Made by a program: the position numbers and the translations under genes. 37,498 nt of DNA from Dactylosporangium siamense (GTDB lineage: Bacteria; Actinomycetota; Actinomycetes; Mycobacteriales; Micromonosporaceae), in NCBI RefSeq assembly GCF_016862795.1, contig NZ_BONQ01000113.1, forward strand, positions 1 to 37,498, written 5' to 3'. Within the stretch, counting starts at the first letter, position 1. Every line of letters starts with the position of its first letter. Of the stretch, positions 15,881 through 23,563 are shown piece after piece. The notes below the pieces were generated by a model. It had not been told where the DNA came from. It worked only from the letters and a program-made list of their open reading frames with translations, and did not search any database.

Positions 15881-15946
15881 CGGCCCGCCCGGGATACCGC
15901 ACGAACGGGCTACGTCACGGCCGTCCCCGGTCGTAGCGTCGTAGTC

Positions 15947-16861
15947 GTGACCGAGATCCAGTTCGTCTACGTCGACGTGTTCGCCGCCACCCCGCTCACC
16001 GGGGCGCCGCTCACCCTCGTCCCCGACGCGGACCACGTGTCCGACCAGCAGATGCGGGCCGTCGCCCGTGAGTTCAACCAGTCCGAGACGACGTTCGTGC
16101 AGCGGGCGACGACGGCGGCGGCGACCCGGCGGTTGCGGTCGTTCACGCCGACGGGACAGGAGGTGTACGGGGCGGGCCACAACGCGCTCGGTGCCTGGCT
16201 GTATCTGGCCTCCTCCGGTGAGCTGCGGCTGGACGGCGACAACACCACGTTCACCCAGCACATCGGCGAGGACGTCCTGCCGGTCCACGTGCGCCGCGAC
16301 CCCGACGGTGCGATCACCGTCACGATGGACCACTCGCCGCCGGTGTTCGGCGCGGTGGTCACCGACCGGGCCGGACTCGCCGTCGCGCTCGGACTGCGCG
16401 AAGAGGACCTGGTCGCCGACCGTCCGGCGCAGGTGGTGGACACCGGCGCGGGTCACCTGCTCGTGCCGATCCGCGACCGCGCCGCCGTCGACCGGGCCGC
16501 ACCCGACGCCGCGCGGCTCACCGCGGCACTGCGGGAGGTGGGTGGCGAGGGCTGCTACCTGTACACCGGCGAAACCGTGGACGGCAGCGCCGATGCCTAC
16601 GCCCGGTTCTTCAACCCGGCGATGGGGATCGCGGAGGACCCGGCGACGGGCACGGCGGCGGGACCGCTCGGTGCGCAGCTGGTCGCCGGCGGCGTCGTCG
16701 AGCCGGCGGCGTCGGGCACGGCGACCGTGATCGTCGAGCAGGGGCACTCGATGGGCCGGCCGAGCCGGATCACCGTGACGGTGACCGGAGCCCGGGTGCA
16801 GGTGAGCGGCTCCGGCCTGACCGTCGCCCGCGGCACCATGACCCTGCCCGAGGAGGCCTGA
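15947..16861 (+). CDS. PhzF-family isomerase/epimerase-like protein
   Basis: 304 residues with the PhzF/diaminopimelate-epimerase-like double fold. The N-terminal FVYVDVFAATPLTGAPL and AREFNQSETTFVQ contain the catalytic-type glutamate. The later EVYGAGHNALGAWLYL is the glycine-histidine loop. The C-terminal half repeats the fold with ARFFNPAMGIAEDPATGTAAGPLGAQL, a hallmark segment. Family members isomerise small metabolites, for example in phenazine synthesis, but no phenazine genes are here. GTG 15947 is leaderless-type. The stop overlaps the deaminase start by one base (TGATG), so the two are coupled. Confidence 0.9.
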   Translation: MTEIQFVYVDVFAATPLTGAPLTLVPDADHVSDQQMRAVAREFNQSETTFVQRATTAAATRRLRSFTPTGQEVYGAGHNALGAWLYLASSGELRLDGDNTTFTQHIGEDVLPVHVRRDPDGAITVTMDHSPPVFGAVVTDRAGLAVALGLREEDLVADRPAQVVDTGAGHLLVPIRDRAAVDRAAPDAARLTAALREVGGEGCYLYTGETVDGSADAYARFFNPAMGIAEDPATGTAAGPLGAQLVAGGVVEPAASGTATVIVEQGHSMGRPSRITVTVTGARVQVSGSGLTVARGTMTLPEEA

Positions 16862-17286
16862 TGACGCCCGAGGAGGAGCGGTTCCTGCTCCGCGCGATCG
16901 AGCTCGCGACCCTGGCCCGGGCGGCCGGTGAGGCGCCGTTCGGGTCGATGCTCGTCGGACCCGACGGCCGGGTCCTCGCCGAGGAGCACAACACCGTGCT
17001 GTCCGACGGCGACATCAGCGCCCACCCGGAGCTCAAACTGGCCCGCTGGGCGGCCCGCAACCTGCCCGCCGACGTGGCGGCCGGCACCACGATGTTCACC
17101 AGCTGCCAGCCGTGCGGGATGTGCACCGGTGCCATCGAACGCTCCGGCCTCGGCCGCGTCGTCTACGCCCTGTCGGGGGAGCAGCTCGGCGCGCTCAAGC
17201 CCGGCGGTGGGTTCGCCCCGGTCCCGCAGGAGGGGCCGCTGCTCTACGCCGAGGCCCGCGCGGCCGTGGACGGCTACTACACCTGA
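16861..17286 (+). CDS. nucleoside/guanine deaminase-like zinc enzyme
   Basis: 141-residue cytidine-deaminase-fold enzyme (CMP/dCMP deaminase group). The zinc site is H55-P-E57 plus C85-x-x-C88 in SCQPCGMC; the HPE in place of the common HAE keeps both ligand histidine and proton-shuttling glutamate. The N-terminal APFGSMLVGPDGRVLAEEHN is typical of guanine deaminase/TadA-type members. Its start overlaps the PhzF-like stop. Converges on the MMPL gene with a shared terminator. The substrate is likely a purine or pterin base, but this is inferred. Confidence 0.88.
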   Translation: MTPEEERFLLRAIELATLARAAGEAPFGSMLVGPDGRVLAEEHNTVLSDGDISAHPELKLARWAARNLPADVAAGTTMFTSCQPCGMCTGAIERSGLGRVVYALSGEQLGALKPGGGFAPVPQEGPLLYAEARAAVDGYYT

Positions 17287-17289
17287 CGG

Positions 17290-17331
17290 GGCGCCCCGGT
17301 CAGCCGCTGACGCGGCGGCGGCCGGGGCGCC
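17290..17331. terminator. bidirectional hairpin between deaminase and MMPL genes
   Basis: GGCGCCCCGG (17290-17299) and CCGGGGCGCC (17322-17331) are perfect 10-bp inverted arms around a 22-base loop. They start 3 bases after the deaminase stop and enclose the last codons of the leftward MMPL gene, so the structure could end both transcripts. Confidence 0.5.
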
Positions 17332-19390
17332 ACCAGTTCGCGGCACCCAGCAGCGACATGACGGAGGGCAGGAGCAGGCCGCGCACCACGGTGACGTCGA
17401 GCAGCACGGCCACGGTCATGCCGACGCCGATCTCCTTGACCGCGATCAGGTCGCCGAGGGCGAAGCCGAGGAAGACGATGCCGATCGCCAGGGCCGCGGT
17501 GGTGACGACCGGGCCGGTGGCGGTGATGCCGGCGAGGACGGCCTGGTCGTTCGCGGCCCGGTCGTCGCCCCGGCGGTCCCACTCCTCCTTGATCCGGGCC
17601 AGCAGGAACACCTCGTAGTCCATCGACAGCCCGAAGATGAACACGAACAGCAGCAGCGGCGTGGTGAGGTCCAGCGCGCCCCACGGCTCGAAGCCCAGCA
17701 GCGCCGAGCCCCAGCCCCACTGGAACACCGCGACGAGGACGCCGAGTGTGGCCAGCAGGGTGAGGACGTTCATGCAGAGCGCCTTCACCGGCACCACGAC
17801 CGAGCCGGTCAACGCGAAGAGCAGGATCGCGGTCGCGACGACGATGACGGCGACCGCGATCGGCAGCCGCGACGCCACCGACTCCCTCGCGTCGATCAGC
17901 TCCGCGGCGGGCCCGGCGACCAGGACCGGCACGGTGGTGTCCAGGGCCCGCAGCTGCCGCACGAGGCGTTGGGCCGGTTCGCCGTCGGCCGGCCCGGCCG
18001 GGCGCAGGTCCACGACGGTCACCCCGGCCGGCAGGTCGGAGCGCAGGTCGAGCTCGGCCTCGCCGGTCAGCTCGCGCACCCGGGCGAGGACGTCACGCGC
18101 CGGCGGCTCGTCCTTGCCGGCCTCGATGAGCACGGTGACCGGCTGCGTGGTCCACTTGGCGAAGTCGCGTTCGACGGCTTCGTAGGCCAGGCGCTCCTCG
18201 CTGCCGGTGGGCAACGACCGCGCGTCTGAGTTGGCCAGGGTGACCTGCAGCAGCGGCAGGCTCAGCAGGACCAGGCCGGCGGTGACGCCGAGGGCCACGA
18301 GGACCGGCCGGCGCTGCGCGAACGCGGCCAGCCGCGCCAACATCCCACTCGTACGCCTGGTGTTGCTCTTGGTGTTCCGGGGGGCGGGAATGCGCGCGTG
18401 GGCGACGGCGATCAGCGCCGGTACCAACGTCAAACCGGCGATCGTGGCGAGGCAGACGACCAGCGCGCCGCCCAGCGCCATCGCCGCGAGGAGCGGTTCG
18501 GCGAACGCGAACAGCCCGGCGAGGGCCGCCCCGACGGCGAGGCCGGACACGAGCACGGCCCGGCCGGCGGTCGCGACGGTCCGCGCGAGCAGGTCGGGCA
18601 CCGCCGCCTTGCGGTCCGCGGCCCGCTCCTCGCGGAAGCGGGTCAGGACCAGCAGGCTGTAGTCGACCGCGAGCCCGAGGCCGAGCAGGGTGACGACGTT
18701 GACCGCGTACTCGCTGACCGGCATCGCCGCGGCGAGCCCGTTCAGCGCCAGCAGCGTCGCGGCGACCGCCGCCAGGGCGGTGACCAGGGGCAGGCTGCCG
18801 GCGATCAGGCCACCCAGGATGACGGCGAGGACCACGCAGAGCACCACCAGCGCGACGGTCTCACCGATGGCGGCGTCCTTGACGGCCTGCTCGCCGAACG
18901 TTCGCTCGGCGAGGACCTCCCCGCCGACCAGGACCCGCGGCGCGTCGATGCGGTGCAGCGCGGCCGCCACCCGGTCGGCGACGGCCAGGGCCTCGTCGTC
19001 GCTGAGCCCGGGCTTCAGCTCGACGGTGACGAGCGAGCTCTGGTTGTCCGACGAGACCTGCCCGGAGCCGGCGGTGTACGCGTCGGTGACGGTGGCGACG
19101 CCCGGGATCGCCCGGATCTCGAACATCACCCGGCTGGCGTCGCCGACCAGCGCGGTCGCGTTGAAGTCCCGGCCGGAGATCACGGCCACCACGCGCTCGC
19201 CTTCCGGCGCGAGCCGGTCGATGCGCGCCTGCGCCACCGCGGACTCCACGTCCGGCCGCAGGCTGTCCACCGACTGGGTCCGGTCGTAGACGGAGCCTCC
19301 GAACACCGCGCCGGCGAGGGCGATCACGACCCAGCCGGCGAGGACCAGCATCCGGTGGTTGGCGGTCCACCGGCCGAGCGATGCAAGCAC
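17300..19390 (-). CDS. MMPL-family RND exporter
   Basis: 696-residue proton-driven membrane exporter with the usual two-fold repeat. Each half has one helix, an extracytoplasmic domain, then five or six helices. Motifs include GLGLAVDYSLLVLTRFREE in the first half and FGLSMDYEVFLLARIKEEWD in the second, the DY pairs being proton-relay residues. GTG 19390 follows GGAGG at about 6 bases. It is divergent from the VOC protein gene at 19493; the 102-bp spacer carries a perfect 13-bp dyad. Family members export lipids or drugs; no cargo gene is adjacent. Confidence 0.93.
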   Translation of the reverse strand: MLASLGRWTANHRMLVLAGWVVIALAGAVFGGSVYDRTQSVDSLRPDVESAVAQARIDRLAPEGERVVAVISGRDFNATALVGDASRVMFEIRAIPGVATVTDAYTAGSGQVSSDNQSSLVTVELKPGLSDDEALAVADRVAAALHRIDAPRVLVGGEVLAERTFGEQAVKDAAIGETVALVVLCVVLAVILGGLIAGSLPLVTALAAVAATLLALNGLAAAMPVSEYAVNVVTLLGLGLAVDYSLLVLTRFREERAADRKAAVPDLLARTVATAGRAVLVSGLAVGAALAGLFAFAEPLLAAMALGGALVVCLATIAGLTLVPALIAVAHARIPAPRNTKSNTRRTSGMLARLAAFAQRRPVLVALGVTAGLVLLSLPLLQVTLANSDARSLPTGSEERLAYEAVERDFAKWTTQPVTVLIEAGKDEPPARDVLARVRELTGEAELDLRSDLPAGVTVVDLRPAGPADGEPAQRLVRQLRALDTTVPVLVAGPAAELIDARESVASRLPIAVAVIVVATAILLFALTGSVVVPVKALCMNVLTLLATLGVLVAVFQWGWGSALLGFEPWGALDLTTPLLLFVFIFGLSMDYEVFLLARIKEEWDRRGDDRAANDQAVLAGITATGPVVTTAALAIGIVFLGFALGDLIAVKEIGVGMTVAVLLDVTVVRGLLLPSVMSLLGAANWWRPGRRRVSG

Positions 19391-19477
19391 CGCAGCCTCC
19401 TCGGGCCGCCGCCGACGTGGCCGCTGCCGACGTCATCCAACATCGACTTCGCCGGTCCCGCAACGGGCGAAGTACCC

Positions 19478-19490
19478 TCTACACTGTAGA
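19478..19490. promoter_or_regulatory. palindromic operator over the VOC -10 element
   Basis: TCTACA-C-TGTAGA is a perfect 13-bp dyad. It contains the plus-strand -10 TACACT (19480-19485), seven bases before GTG 19493, and lies 88 bases upstream of the MMPL start. A regulator bound here would control the VOC gene directly and perhaps the exporter. No TetR, PadR or BlaI gene is adjacent. Confidence 0.6.
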
Positions 19491-19492
19491 AC

Positions 19493-20227
19493 GTGACTGA
19501 GTCGCAGATCGAGCCCAACGAGACGACGATGCCGCTGCTGCCCTGCACCGCGCCGGAGGAGACGCTGACGTTCTGGCGTGCCCTGGGCTTCACCGTCACG
19601 TACGAGCAGCGCAAGCCGTATCTGTACCTGGCGCTGCGGTGGAGCGGCTTCGAGCTGCACTACTCGCGCGCCGCCGCCGGTGTCGACCCGGCGCAGGAGA
19701 ACACCGGTGGCTGCCTGGTCATGGTCGACGCGGTCGCGCCGTACCACGCGGCGTTCACCGCGGCGATGCGCGGCACCTACGGCAAGGTCCTGGCCAAGGG
19801 GCTGCCGAGGATCACCAGGTATCGGCCGGGCGCGTCCCGGTTCACCGTCATGGACCCGTCCGGCAACTCGATCATCTTCATCCAGCGCGACGAGCCGATG
19901 GAGCTCGAATACGGCGGCGACAAGAAGCTCACGGGCCTCGCCCGGGTCCTGGACAACGCGCGGATCCTGCGCGAGTTCAAGCACGACGACCTGGCCGCCT
20001 TCCGGGCGCTGAACTCGGGCCTGCGCCGCCACGGCGACACCGCGTCCGCGGTGGAGCGGGCCACCGCCCTCGCCGTGCTGATCGAGCTGTCGACCGCCCT
20101 CGACGAACCGGACCGGGTCGCGGAGTGGGGCGCCCGGCTCGGCGGTGTCACGCTCACCGAGGAGGAGCGCCGCCAGGTCGAGTCGGCCGTCGCCGACCCC
20201 ACCCTGCTCGCGCCGTGGCTCACGTGA
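19493..20227 (+). CDS. VOC-family (glyoxalase/bleomycin-resistance-like) protein
   Basis: 244 residues. Residues about 12-135 form a VOC domain: MPLLPCTAPEETLTFWRALGFTVTYE, then ELHYSRA, and SRFTVMDPSGNSIIFIQRDEP, the standard betaalphabeta3 cues. The last 100 residues are helical (ARILREFKHDDLAAFRALNSGL...), an extra domain not found in simple drug-binding members. GTG 19493 is leaderless-type. It is divergent from an MMPL exporter behind a shared dyad, so a detoxification or resistance role is plausible but inferred. Its end overlaps the convergent serine hydrolase by 8 bases. Confidence 0.82.
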   Translation: MTESQIEPNETTMPLLPCTAPEETLTFWRALGFTVTYEQRKPYLYLALRWSGFELHYSRAAAGVDPAQENTGGCLVMVDAVAPYHAAFTAAMRGTYGKVLAKGLPRITRYRPGASRFTVMDPSGNSIIFIQRDEPMELEYGGDKKLTGLARVLDNARILREFKHDDLAAFRALNSGLRRHGDTASAVERATALAVLIELSTALDEPDRVAEWGARLGGVTLTEEERRQVESAVADPTLLAPWLT

Positions 20228-21122
20228 GGCGGTCCACGACCAGTTCGTGGATCGCGTCGAGCAGCTCGACCTCGCGGTCGGAGTGCGCGGTCACGGTCAC
20301 CGTGGCCCGCAGCTGGGGGCAGATGACGGCGTACTGGCCGTAGCGGCCGTCCATCCGAAACATGGGGGACCGGTCGAGCCAGACGCCCAGGCCGTAGCCG
20401 TGGGTGAACCGTTCGCCCTCGGTGATGGCGCTGGTGTCGGCCGGGTCGGCGGTCAGCCGCCGCACGTAGTCGGCGGGGACGAGCCGGCGGCCGTCCCACT
20501 CGCCCTCCTGCAGCAGCAGCTGGGCGAAGCGGGCCAGCTCGTGGGTGCGCAGGAACAGGTCGCTGGCCGCGAACGGGAACCCGAGCGGGCACGCGTGCCA
20601 GGCCGGGTTGTGCAGGTCCAGCGGCGCGAACAGCCGCGGCAGGAGGTAGGAGCGCAGGTCGGCGCCGGTGACCCTGGCGATGACCCGGCCGATCGCATAC
20701 GGGCCCGAGTCGGTGTACGCGAACCGGCTGCCGGGCGCCGCGTCCAGCGGTGCGGCGACGATCTCGTGGAGCAGGTCGGCGGCGTCGACGCGCTGGTCGG
20801 CGAACCACTCGTGGCTGGTGCCGCTGCTCATCGTCAGCAGCTGCCGCAGCGTCACCCCCTCGAATCCTTCGGCGGCCACGGACCGCAGCTCGGGGAAGTG
20901 GTCGAGGAGGCGGTCCTCGAGGGTGAGCCGGCCCTCCGCCTCGGCGAGCCCGAGCGCGACCGAGGTGAACGTCTTGGAGACCGAGTACAGGTTGACCCGG
21001 TCGTCGGAGCGGACCCGCCGCTCGACCGCCGGGCTGCCCTCGCGGTGCAGGTGGATCCCGTAGACCCCCAGGCCGCGCTCGCGATCGGCGCGGATGAAGT
21101 CGTCAAGCAGCTCGTCGCCCAC
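20220..21122 (-). CDS. serine beta-lactamase-like hydrolase (class C/esterase group)
   Basis: 300-residue penicillin-binding-protein-fold hydrolase. The active-site motif S-V-S-K is at residues 47-50 (LYSVSKTFTS). The second motif reads Y-T-D (FAYTDSGPY) instead of Y-x-N, and the third is H-G-Y (THGYGLG) instead of K-T-G, as in esterase EstB and related proteins. LTMSSGTSHEW is the usual helix segment. No signal peptide, so it acts in the cytoplasm. GTG 21122 is preceded by TACGAT at exactly 6 bases; the longer frame to 21524 overlaps the next gene and is unlikely. Substrate unknown. Confidence 0.88.
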   Translation of the reverse strand: MGDELLDDFIRADRERGLGVYGIHLHREGSPAVERRVRSDDRVNLYSVSKTFTSVALGLAEAEGRLTLEDRLLDHFPELRSVAAEGFEGVTLRQLLTMSSGTSHEWFADQRVDAADLLHEIVAAPLDAAPGSRFAYTDSGPYAIGRVIARVTGADLRSYLLPRLFAPLDLHNPAWHACPLGFPFAASDLFLRTHELARFAQLLLQEGEWDGRRLVPADYVRRLTADPADTSAITEGERFTHGYGLGVWLDRSPMFRMDGRYGQYAVICPQLRATVTVTAHSDREVELLDAIHELVVDRLT

Positions 21123-21128
21123 CGGCGC

Positions 21129-21134
21129 ATCGTA
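21129..21134 (-). promoter_or_regulatory. -10 element TACGAT, leaderless start
   Basis: TACGAT on the minus strand ends 6 bases before GTG 21122 and lies just past the stop of the upstream hydratase gene. The hydrolase therefore has its own promoter although it follows by only 20 bases. Confidence 0.5.
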
Positions 21135-21142
21135 CAAGCCGG

Positions 21143-21982
21143 TTACCCGAGGAGCCGGTCGGCGGAGATGCCGAACATCTCGTGGGCGACGCCGAAGCCG
21201 AGGTCGTGCACCAGCCGGCGCTTCCAGGGCCGTTGCACGATCGCGTGGGTCAACCGGCGGGCCGCTCGGGGGCTCTTCATGATGGTCTCGGCGAGCTCCC
21301 ACGCGCGGGGCAGCAGCCGCTCGGCGGGCAGCACCTCGTTGACCAGACCGAGTTCGAGCGCCAGGTGCGCGGTGATCGGTTCGCCGGTGTACAGGTGGTA
21401 CGCGGCCCGCTTGGTCCCGATGAGCTCCTGCAGCGTCAGCTGCTGGCCGTCGCCGGGGGCCACGCCGGTCGGCAGGTGCGGGTCGATGATGGTCGCGGTC
21501 TCGGCGGCGAGGGTGATGTCGCATAGCAGCGCGAACTCGGTGTGGGCGATGCTCGGGCCGTTGATCGCCGCGATGGTGGGGATGTCGATGCCGAAGACGA
21601 AGTTCTCCAGCAGCTTGGTCGCGTCGTAGTACGTGTGCTCGTAGGCGAAGTCCTTCGGGAACGGCTGCCGCATGAGCTCCCTGGTCGCCTCGTCGGTGTC
21701 ACGCGCGGCGCCGGCGGCGAGCCAGTGCTCACCGGTGCCGGTGAGGATGAGGACCTCGTTGCCGGGGTCGTTGCCGATCTCCTGCCAGGCCTGGCCCCAG
21801 GCGTTGTGCGTGGCGAAGCCGAACTGCGCCGGCCCGCCGTCGGTGTGCATCCGCAGCTCGATGATCCCGTCGCGGCGTTGCATGACGAAGTGGTCCGCGT
21901 ACTTCTCCGCGTACGCCTCGAAGCTGGGCCGTGGCACGTAGCCGCCCGTGCGGGCCTGCCACTCGCGGAGTTCCTCGGTCAT
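21143..21982 (-). CDS. enoyl-CoA hydratase/isomerase superfamily protein, 6-oxocamphor-hydrolase-like
   Basis: 279-residue crotonase-fold protein. IPTIAAINGPSIAHTEFALLCDITLAAETATI is the core crotonase region. The following DPHLPTGVAPGDGQQ resembles 6-oxocamphor hydrolase, which cleaves a carbon-carbon bond in a cyclic diketone, rather than CoA-ester hydratases; the usual CoA oxyanion AGAD pattern is weak (AAGAARDTDEA). ATG 21982 follows GAGAGGTGG. A double palindromic operator sits directly upstream, so the gene is tightly regulated, perhaps by a TetR protein outside the window. A retro-Claisen hydrolase role in terpene or diketone degradation is an inference. Confidence 0.8.
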   Translation of the reverse strand: MTEELREWQARTGGYVPRPSFEAYAEKYADHFVMQRRDGIIELRMHTDGGPAQFGFATHNAWGQAWQEIGNDPGNEVLILTGTGEHWLAAGAARDTDEATRELMRQPFPKDFAYEHTYYDATKLLENFVFGIDIPTIAAINGPSIAHTEFALLCDITLAAETATIIDPHLPTGVAPGDGQQLTLQELIGTKRAAYHLYTGEPITAHLALELGLVNEVLPAERLLPRAWELAETIMKSPRAARRLTHAIVQRPWKRRLVHDLGFGVAHEMFGISADRLLG

Positions 21983-21999
21983 CGGACCACCTCTCGAAT

Positions 22000-22035
22000 C
22001 GGAGCAGTGCTCCGATATTATGGAGCACTGCTCCG
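22000..22035. promoter_or_regulatory. double palindrome operator upstream of the crotonase gene
   Basis: Two 13-bp perfect palindromes, GGAGCA-G-TGCTCC (22001-22013) and GGAGCA-C-TGCTCC (22022-22034), have centres 21 bp apart. With flanking bases they form 14-bp perfect inverted arms around the 8-base centre GATATTAT, which supplies a -10-like TAATAT on the minus strand. Two dimers could bind one face of the helix. Confidence 0.7.
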
Positions 22036-22191
22036 TTTGTCCATGCCCTTGTGACCTCGGACGCACGGTAATCCTATGGGTTTAGTAGACATTCGCGCTG
22101 TGGACCTTTATCGTTTGCTGATGTCAGACCGTTGGGCTGTGCGGTAAACAGGCGGCCCGCACCACCCGGGGCCTCGGCCGAGGGAGATCAC
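22036..22191 (+). promoter_or_regulatory. upstream region of the monooxygenase operon
   Basis: A locally AT-richer stretch (about 22070-22120) that probably holds the operon promoter; no confident -35/-10 pair could be fixed. It contains an 8-codon frame MSDRWAVR (22121-22147) and a 12-bp palindrome CCTCGGCCGAGG (22172-22183). AGGGAGATCAC then precedes the next ATG. The mini-frame lacks the repeated cysteine or methionine codons of a classic attenuator. Confidence 0.35.
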
Positions 22192-22409
22192 ATGACCACC
22201 CCCTTCCCGCCGCGCGATTGATGCACGGCATCCCCAACCCAGCGCGCGGGCGCGCCGAGATCGGCATCGTCGGCACCGGTGTGCACGGCCTCAGCGCCGC
22301 CGGGATCGGCCACACCGTCCTGAGCCCGGACGATCTGGCCCGGCTGCTCCTCGGCGACGCCGACCCCGGCCTCGCCCAGTTCTCTCCCGGCCGCTTCGCC
22401 GCCGGTTAG
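22192..22409 (+). pseudogene. fossil FAD-dependent amino-acid oxidase with large internal deletion
   Basis: ATG 22192, with a good ribosome site, encodes only MTTPFPPRD before a stop that overlaps ATG 22221 (TGATG). The second frame reads MHGIPNPARGRAEIGIVGTGVHGLSAA, a complete oxidase N-terminus with the GxGxxG fold. It then jumps straight to GIGHTVLSPDDLARLLLG...GLAQFSPGRF, which resembles the C-terminal GH..LSP...LAD...FSP.RF end of D-amino-acid/glycine oxidases. About 300 residues are missing between them. It stands 46 bases before an intact enzyme of the same superfamily. A translated 63-residue relic is possible, but catalysis is not. Confidence 0.6.
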
Positions 22410-22455
22410 GTGTTGACCAGCGGCTACGGCGCCGCACGGATCCTGGGTTGAGGCG

Positions 22456-23553
22456 ATGACACAGTTCGACGTCGTGGTGGTCGGTGGCGGGGCGATGGGC
22501 TCCGCCGCCGCCTGGCAGCTCGCCCGCCGGGGCGTGCGGGTGGCGCTGCTGGAGCAGTACGAGGCCGGCCACACCAACGGCGCGTCGCACGGCGCGTCGC
22601 GCATCTTCCGGCTGTCCTACCCCGACACCGTCCACATCGGACTCGCCCGGGAGGCCCGGCGGCTCTGGCGGGAGCTCGAGGACGTGACCGGCGCGCGGCT
22701 GCTGACCGTCACCGGCGGCGTCGACCACGGCGGCCACCCGTTCCTGCGGGACCTCGCCGACGGGCTGGCCGCCGCCGGGGTGCCGCACAGCTGGCTCACC
22801 CCGGTGGAGGCCGCCGAACGGTGGCCCGGCATCCGGTTCGACACCCGCGCGCTGTTCCACCCCGACAGCGGGCGGCTGCACGCCGACCATGCCGTCGCCG
22901 CCCTGCAGGCCGCCGCCGCGAAGGAGGGCGCACAGGTGCGGCACTCGACGCCGGTGACGGCGATCGAGGTCCTCGGCGACGAAACGGTCCTCGTGCACAC
23001 CGACGCCGGCAGCTACCGTGCCCGCCGGGTCGTGGCCGCGGTCAACGCCTGGGCCGCCAAGCTCGTCGGCGGGCTGGTGCCGCTGCCGCCGCTGCGGGTC
23101 ACCCAGGAACAGCCCGCGCACTTCGCCGCCCGTGTACCGGAGGACGACTGGCCGAGCTTCGGTCACCGCTTCGCCGACGAGGGCGTCTTCTACGGCGGGA
23201 TCTACGGCCTGGCCACGCCGGGGGAGGGCATCAAGGTCGGCTTCCACGGCGTCGGCCCCGAGGTCGACCCCGACCACCGCGACTTCACCCCGGAGCCCGC
23301 GCAGCTGGCCGCCCTGCGTGAGTACACCCGCAGGTGGCTGCCGGGCGTCGACGCCGATGTGTGCACGCCGATCAGCTGCACGTACACCACCACTCCCGAT
23401 TCGAACTTCGTGCTGGACCGGCACGGCCCGGTCGTCGTGGCCACGGGATTCTCCGGGCACGGCTTCAAGTTCGTGCCGGCGATCGGCCGGGTCCTCGCCG
23501 ACCTCGCCCTGGACGGCACCCGGCCGGACCCCCGCTTCGCGTTCCACCGATGA
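22456..23553 (+). CDS. sarcosine oxidase/N-methyltryptophan oxidase-like flavoenzyme
   Basis: 365-residue FAD-dependent amine oxidase. The N-terminus FDVVVVGGGAMGSAAAWQLARRG is the dinucleotide fold. ASHGASRIFRLSY is the flavin loop of monomeric sarcosine oxidase. Cys308 in ISCTYTTTPDSNFVLD matches the cysteine that binds FAD covalently in that family. GFSGHGFKFVPAIGRVLADLALDG closes the fold. It should oxidise a secondary or primary amine of a small amino acid, releasing hydrogen peroxide. ATG 22456 has only a weak GAGG. First intact gene of a five-gene set with three flavin monooxygenases and an acetyltransferase. Confidence 0.9.
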   Translation: MTQFDVVVVGGGAMGSAAAWQLARRGVRVALLEQYEAGHTNGASHGASRIFRLSYPDTVHIGLAREARRLWRELEDVTGARLLTVTGGVDHGGHPFLRDLADGLAAAGVPHSWLTPVEAAERWPGIRFDTRALFHPDSGRLHADHAVAALQAAAAKEGAQVRHSTPVTAIEVLGDETVLVHTDAGSYRARRVVAAVNAWAAKLVGGLVPLPPLRVTQEQPAHFAARVPEDDWPSFGHRFADEGVFYGGIYGLATPGEGIKVGFHGVGPEVDPDHRDFTPEPAQLAALREYTRRWLPGVDADVCTPISCTYTTTPDSNFVLDRHGPVVVATGFSGHGFKFVPAIGRVLADLALDGTRPDPRFAFHR

Positions 23554-23563
23554 GAGGACCTTC

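Noticed and set aside
22062-22100. McbR-like sulfur-regulator site (TAGAC present)
   Set aside because: The second half GTCTA at six bases spacing is missing, so the match is only one half-site.
22121-22147. 8-codon frame as a cysteine or methionine attenuator
   Set aside because: The peptide MSDRWAVR has no run of regulatory codons and no clear terminator/antiterminator pair follows.
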